Shown here one piece after another: positions 59,841-64,000 of a stretch of 64,000 nt of DNA (position 1 is the first letter of the stretch; each line of letters starts with the position of its first letter). The stretch is from the NCBI GenBank assembly GCA_934167875.1, contig CAKPMC010000007.1, positions 11,686 through 75,685 on the forward strand, read 5' to 3'. The notes beneath the pieces were generated by a model. It was not told the origin of the DNA and did not search any database. It saw nothing but the letters and a program-made list of their open reading frames with translations. A program made the position numbers and the translations under genes. Source of the DNA: an uncultured Bacilli bacterium (GTDB lineage Bacteria; Bacillota_I; Bacilli_A; RF39; UBA660).

Positions 59841-62670
59841 AGTTAAGAATAAAACAGCAACTAAAAAAAGGACTTATAGTAAAAAGAAAAATATTAAAAT
59901 AGAAAAACCAATCATTATAATTGGATTAATAGTATTAGCACTCATTATTCTAAGTTATATAACATTTGGACTATATATGACTATAATACTAACAGTTGGA
60001 ATACTGTTAATACTTGGTATAGCTAGATTACTAGATAAAGTTAAAAGCAAACCAAAAAGAAGAAAAATACTAAATATAATCTTAATTATCTTCTTTATAA
60101 TAGCTATAGCAATCATCTTATTTATAGCAGCATTTTTTATAAAAATAGTTAAAGAAGCCCCTAATTTTGATATAACTAAATTAAATAAACAAGAAGCGAC
60201 TATACTATATGATAATAAAGGTGTAGAGTTTGCACGTATTGGTACCGAAATGCGTGAAAATGTAACATATGATGATTTACCAGAAGTATTTATTGATGCG
60301 TTGATAGCTACAGAAGACTCAAGATACTTTCAACATAATGGATTTGATGCACCTCGTTTTATAAAAGCAAGTATTGGTCAAGTTTTAGGAAATAAAAATG
60401 CTGGTGGTGCTTCTACTATCTCAATGCAATTAATAAAAAACACCTATACAGGTAATGAAGCAAAGGGTATAGATGGAATTATTCGTAAATTTACTGATAT
60501 ATATCTTGCTGTATTTAAACTAGAAAAGAATTTTACCAAAGAAGAAATAATTGAATACTATGTTAATAACTATGACTTATCAAACAATTCTCTTGGTGTT
60601 GAAATAGCTTCTAAAACTTTATTTGATAAAAGTGTAAGAGACTTAAACTTATCAGAAGCAGCCCTATTAGTTGGTATATTTAATAACCCTACTGCTTACA
60701 ATCCATTTTATAATCCAAATAATGCTTACAAAAGAAGACAAGAAGTATTAGGATTGATGGTAAAGCATGGATATATTACTAGTGAAGAAGCAAATATTGC
60801 TAATTCAATACCAGTTGACTCACTATTAACTAAAACAGCTAAAACACTAGAGTATCAAAGTTATATAGATACAGTTCGTGAAGAATTAATTAATAAATAT
60901 GGAATTAATCCAACTACTACTTCATTGTTAGTTTATACTAACATGGATCGTGACAAACAAAAAGGTCTAGATGATATCTTCAATAGTAAAACTTTTACAT
61001 GGCCTAATGACAAAGTTGATAGTGGTGTAGCTGTTGTTGAAAACAATACAGGTAAAATTGTTGCTGTAGGATCTGGGCGTAATAAAACCGGTGCCTTCCA
61101 AAATAACTTAGCTACTCAAGCAAAAAGACAAATAGGATCATCTGCTAAACCAATTTTTGATTATGGTCCAGCTATTGAATATTTAGGATGGAACCCATAT
61201 ACACAAATACTTGATGAACCTTGGACATATTCAACAGGTCAATCAGTTACTAACTCAGACAGTCAATATAAAGGCTGGATGAGTATGAAAACAGCTTTAG
61301 CACAATCAAGAAATGTACCTGCTGTTAAAACATTCCAACAAGTAAGTGAACAAGTTGGAAATAAAAAAATTATAGAATTTGCTAAAAACTTAGGACTAAC
61401 ACCACAGATAGAAAATGGTCAAATATACGAAGCTCATGCTCTTGGAGCATTTGATGGTACTACTCCACTACAAATGGCTGCAGCCTATGCTGCTTTTGGA
61501 AATGGTGGAACATACCATGAACCATTAAGTGTTAATAAAATTGTTTATCGTGAAAATAATACTGTAAAAACTTTCAAAGGCTCAGAAACTAAAGCTATGA
61601 GTGAAACTACAGCCTACATGATAACAGACATGTTAATTGAAGCCGTTAATACCGGATTAAGTGGTGCAGCTAAAATGAGTGGTGTTACCGTTGCTGCCAA
61701 AACAGGAACAACAAACTTTGATAGTTCTACTAAAAGACAGTACAATTTACCTGCTGGTGCAATTAATGATGCCTGGGTAGTAGGATATGATCCTGAATAT
61801 ACTATTTCAATGTGGTATGGTTATAAAAAAATTACTGATGGATATAATAAAGCATCAACAGCAGGAAATGAAAGAACTAAATTATATCGTGCTCTTGAAA
61901 ATGTTATTTTCAAAAAGAATAATGATAAAAAATTTACAGTACCTAGTAACTTAATAAATGTATGTGTAGAAAAAGGTAGTAATCCTGCAGCCTTACCTAG
62001 TGCTGGCACTCCTCAAGATCAAATAACTTGTGAATATTTCGTAAAAGGTACTGAACCAACCGAAGCATCTTCAAGATATAACAAATTAGATACTGTAAGC
62101 AATTTAAAAGTAACTTATGATGAAAATACTAAAAAAGTAACAATTAGTTGGTCAAAACTAAATACACCAACAGCTAATGAAAGCTTTGGTGACTTTGGAT
62201 ATAATGTATATTATGGAGATGTACTACTTGATTTCACTACCGAAAACTCATATACTATTCAAGCTAATTCCAATATTTCAGGAACATATAAAGTAATTAC
62301 TACATTTAAAAATTATGCTGGTAATCAAAGTGATCCTGCAGTATATAACTTCGAATATAATAATGAAACAGATACTGCTGTATACAACTTAATAACAGAA
62401 GGAACTAATCCTGTAACAATAACAGCTACTGAAACTTATAATGATTTAGATATACCAGTACAGCTATTAAAAAATGGATCTTCAATAAATTCAGAAGTTA
62501 ATATTAAATCAATCCTAAAAACAACCATAAAAGATCCAAGCGGAAATCCTATCAATAATATAAGTGGTAGTAGTGAAAATCAATTAACTACTGGTACATA
62601 TACTATTACCTATACAGTAACATACAAAGGAAAAACATATACAACAACTAGAAAAGTTATTGTAAATTAA
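59833..62670 (+). CDS. ponA: class A penicillin-binding protein 1
   Basis: This bifunctional enzyme polymerises glycan and cross-links peptides. The GT51 domain has Glu161 in ATEDSRYFQHNGFD, QLIKNTYTG-type and NNSLGVEIAS motifs. The transpeptidase has SSAKPIFDYG (SxxK), SRNVPA (SxN) and KTGTTNFD. The C-terminus adds a fibronectin-type III domain (about 750-840) and an Ig-like end. Unusually, three hydrophobic segments lie at about 27-46, 47-64 and 79-104, where most PBP1 proteins have one. Length 945. Confidence 0.95.
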   Translation: MAKVKNKTATKKRTYSKKKNIKIEKPIIIIGLIVLALIILSYITFGLYMTIILTVGILLILGIARLLDKVKSKPKRRKILNIILIIFFIIAIAIILFIAAFFIKIVKEAPNFDITKLNKQEATILYDNKGVEFARIGTEMRENVTYDDLPEVFIDALIATEDSRYFQHNGFDAPRFIKASIGQVLGNKNAGGASTISMQLIKNTYTGNEAKGIDGIIRKFTDIYLAVFKLEKNFTKEEIIEYYVNNYDLSNNSLGVEIASKTLFDKSVRDLNLSEAALLVGIFNNPTAYNPFYNPNNAYKRRQEVLGLMVKHGYITSEEANIANSIPVDSLLTKTAKTLEYQSYIDTVREELINKYGINPTTTSLLVYTNMDRDKQKGLDDIFNSKTFTWPNDKVDSGVAVVENNTGKIVAVGSGRNKTGAFQNNLATQAKRQIGSSAKPIFDYGPAIEYLGWNPYTQILDEPWTYSTGQSVTNSDSQYKGWMSMKTALAQSRNVPAVKTFQQVSEQVGNKKIIEFAKNLGLTPQIENGQIYEAHALGAFDGTTPLQMAAAYAAFGNGGTYHEPLSVNKIVYRENNTVKTFKGSETKAMSETTAYMITDMLIEAVNTGLSGAAKMSGVTVAAKTGTTNFDSSTKRQYNLPAGAINDAWVVGYDPEYTISMWYGYKKITDGYNKASTAGNERTKLYRALENVIFKKNNDKKFTVPSNLINVCVEKGSNPAALPSAGTPQDQITCEYFVKGTEPTEASSRYNKLDTVSNLKVTYDENTKKVTISWSKLNTPTANESFGDFGYNVYYGDVLLDFTTENSYTIQANSNISGTYKVITTFKNYAGNQSDPAVYNFEYNNETDTAVYNLITEGTNPVTITATETYNDLDIPVQLLKNGSSINSEVNIKSILKTTIKDPSGNPINNISGSSENQLTTGTYTITYTVTYKGKTYTTTRKVIVN

Positions 62671-62692
62671 AAAGGACCTAAGTCCTTTTTTT
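62669..62692. terminator. terminator of the PBP1 gene
   Basis: AAAAAGGAC CTAA GTCCTTTTT hairpin followed by T, starting in the stop codon; it also meets the convergent ZIP gene. Confidence 0.9.
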
Positions 62693-63428
62693 AATGTAAT
62701 AAGATAATACTTGTAAACATAAAAGTAATGCCTATTATAAAGTATATAAATGTGCGAATATAATTTTTATATTTCAAACTAGATGGTAATAACTCATAAA
62801 TAGAAATCTGCAACATAATACCTGCTATAATAGCATAAAGACACCCCATAAAGAAATCATTACTAAAACCTATTAAAAATATAGAAGCAAATAAAGCACC
62901 CAAGAATTCACTAATACCAGATATAAAAGTATACCAAAAAGCTTTTTTCTTACTTCCAGTACTATAATAAATAGGAATAGCTACCCCTATCCCTTCAGGT
63001 ATATTATGTAAAGCAAGTGCAGTAGCTAAAGTTATACCAAGCTTAATATCGTGACTTGACGTTAAAAAAGTAGCTATTCCCTCTGGAATATTATGAAACA
63101 TAATAGCTAACATAGATATCATACCCACTCTATACAAGCCAGAATCATTATAAGAATTATCAGGTAAATACTTATCAATTAACATTGAAAAAATAACTCC
63201 TATTAACACAAAAATACTTACTATTATAAAAGAAGGAACAATAAAAAAAGTATTACTTATATTTGAAAATGATGATGGTATCAAATCAACTATCGATATT
63301 AAAAACATCACACCACTAGCAAAAGCCAAAGAAGAAATTAATACTTTATTAGAATTATTTCTTAAATAAATAAAAAAGTATCCAATTAAAGTAGAACATC
63401 CAGCCAAAATTGTTATAACAAAAGGCAT
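62691..63428 (-). CDS. ZIP-family metal transporter
   Basis: The 245-residue protein has eight predicted membrane helices and the two ZIP signature motifs MFHNIPEGIATF in helix 4 and LHNIPEGIGVAIP in helix 5, where the His and Glu residues line the metal path. It imports zinc or another divalent metal, as ZupT does. ATG 63428 follows a GGTGAT site. It is convergent with the PBP1 gene and divergent from mscL. Confidence 0.92.
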   Translation of the reverse strand: MPFVITILAGCSTLIGYFFIYLRNNSNKVLISSLAFASGVMFLISIVDLIPSSFSNISNTFFIVPSFIIVSIFVLIGVIFSMLIDKYLPDNSYNDSGLYRVGMISMLAIMFHNIPEGIATFLTSSHDIKLGITLATALALHNIPEGIGVAIPIYYSTGSKKKAFWYTFISGISEFLGALFASIFLIGFSNDFFMGCLYAIIAGIMLQISIYELLPSSLKYKNYIRTFIYFIIGITFMFTSIILLH

Positions 63429-63507
63429 AATTATCACCAATAAATTATATGCTCATACTTTAAATACATGTATTAGTTTGATATAATTATATAGAAGGAG
63501 GCTAATA

Positions 63508-63906
63508 ATGAAAAAAATATTGAAAGAATTTAAAGAATTCATAGCACGTGGTAATGTAGTAGATTTAGCTGTTGGTGTTATTGTTGGATCAGCATTTGGT
63601 AAAATTGTTACATCCTTAGTAAATGATATTTTAATGCCAATAATAGGTGTTATATTAGGTGGTATTGATTTTACTAATTTAACCTTAAAGTTTAATGATG
63701 CTACTATTTATTATGGTAACTTTATTCAAAATGTAATTGATTTCTTAATTGTTGCTTTTTGTATTTTTATATTTGTAAAAGCTATCAATGCCCTTACTGA
63801 AAAAGCCAAAAAGAAAGAAGAAAAGAAAGAAAAAGCACCAGTTAAAAGTGATGAAGTTATCTTATTAGAAGAAATTAGAGATTTATTAAAAAAGAAAACA
63901 AAATAG
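63508..63906 (+). CDS. mscL: large-conductance mechanosensitive channel
   Basis: MscL opens under hypo-osmotic stress. Motifs [19 protein letters not shown] in helix 1 and [18 protein letters not shown] after it, helix 2 at about 73-93, and the charged C-terminal helix [13 protein letters not shown] are all present. Length 132 is normal. AAGGAGG precedes the ATG. A terminator follows. Confidence 0.97.
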   Translation: MKKILKEFKEFIARGNVVDLAVGVIVGSAFGKIVTSLVNDILMPIIGVILGGIDFTNLTLKFNDATIYYGNFIQNVIDFLIVAFCIFIFVKAINALTEKAKKKEEKKEKAPVKSDEVILLEEIRDLLKKKTK

Positions 63907-63928
63907 ATACCAAATAGTATCTATTTTC
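63903..63928 (+). terminator. terminator of mscL
   Basis: ATAGATAC CAAATA GTATCTAT is a perfect 8-pair hairpin overlapping the stop codon, followed by TTTT. Confidence 0.75.
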
Positions 63929-63940
63929 AGATTGTAGACA

Positions 63941-63965
63941 AACCCCTAGATTTTTTCTAGAGGTT
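63941..63965. terminator. second hairpin terminator at the right edge
   Basis: AACCCCTAGA and TCTAGAGGTT pair with one mismatch around a T loop, followed by TTTC. It probably belongs to a convergent gene beyond the window or backs up mscL. Confidence 0.6.
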
Positions 63966-64000
63966 TTCTTGTGAATAAAATTTTTATGATATTTTTTAAT

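Overview
The window looks like chromosomal DNA from a very AT-rich, endospore-forming member of the Bacilli (Bacillota). This follows from the spore genes (spoVAC-AD-AE, a SigF-type sigma factor with a SpoIIAA-like STAS protein, DacF, a SleC-like cortex-lytic system, a CotD-type coat protein, YjcZ-like micropeptides, collagen-like exosporium-type proteins), the Firmicutes SufCDSUB pathway, RNase J and RNase Y, and conserved Bacillus-like gene orders (gpsB-rnpB, recU-PBP1, ftsY-ylxM-ffh). The genetic code is standard: TGA is used as a stop. I cannot name the species; an uncultured gut lineage near Erysipelotrichia/RF39 is a guess.

Layout. 1-1080: truncated SAM methyltransferase and a small unknown gene. 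1186-4303: three-gene peptidoglycan operon (five-LysM amidase, then a split SleC-like pair). 4372-8164: spore-surface island of three collagen-like proteins, a TPR glycosyltransferase and a tRNA-Leu. 8181-24946: a recognisable Bacillus-type block read on the minus strand (pdp, dacF, spoIIAA, sigF, spoVAC-AD-AE, scpA-scpB), interrupted by a P-type ATPase, a giant leucine-rich-repeat protein and a YhcG nuclease, and lacking spoIIAB. 25049-30954: XRE regulator, short SSB, suf operon with an extra unknown gene. 31294-36881: HIT protein, TrmL, thioredoxin-like protein, U32 protease, and a HipA-kinase/HIRAN pair. 37005-42937: surface protein, two micropeptides, PrsA, RecX, RpoZ, a transglutaminase-like protein, CotD, and an ORF that appears interrupted by TGA. 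42952-47706: SRP operon with a HerA-type ATPase between ylxM and ffh. 47888-58209: RNase J, a Cys-rich surface protein, RNase Y, a polytopic membrane protein, a decayed TnpB, RecA, PgsA, RodZ, RNase P RNA, GpsB, GDPD and a 34-residue ORF. 58317-63906: lipoprotein, RecU-PBP1, ZIP transporter and MscL.

How it fits together. Most accessory content concerns spore formation, coat/exosporium and germination. A perfect 10-base Spo0A-box-like site lies upstream of the spoIIAA-sigF pair, and another upstream of the 34-residue ORF. The most unusual features are the two-gene spoIIA operon without the SpoIIAB kinase, in which the phosphorylatable Ser of SpoIIAA is replaced by Cys; the split SleC next to an amidase whose second catalytic Glu is Asn; the collagen-glycosyltransferase island; the HipA-like kinase with a HIRAN partner; and a TnpB relic next to recA.
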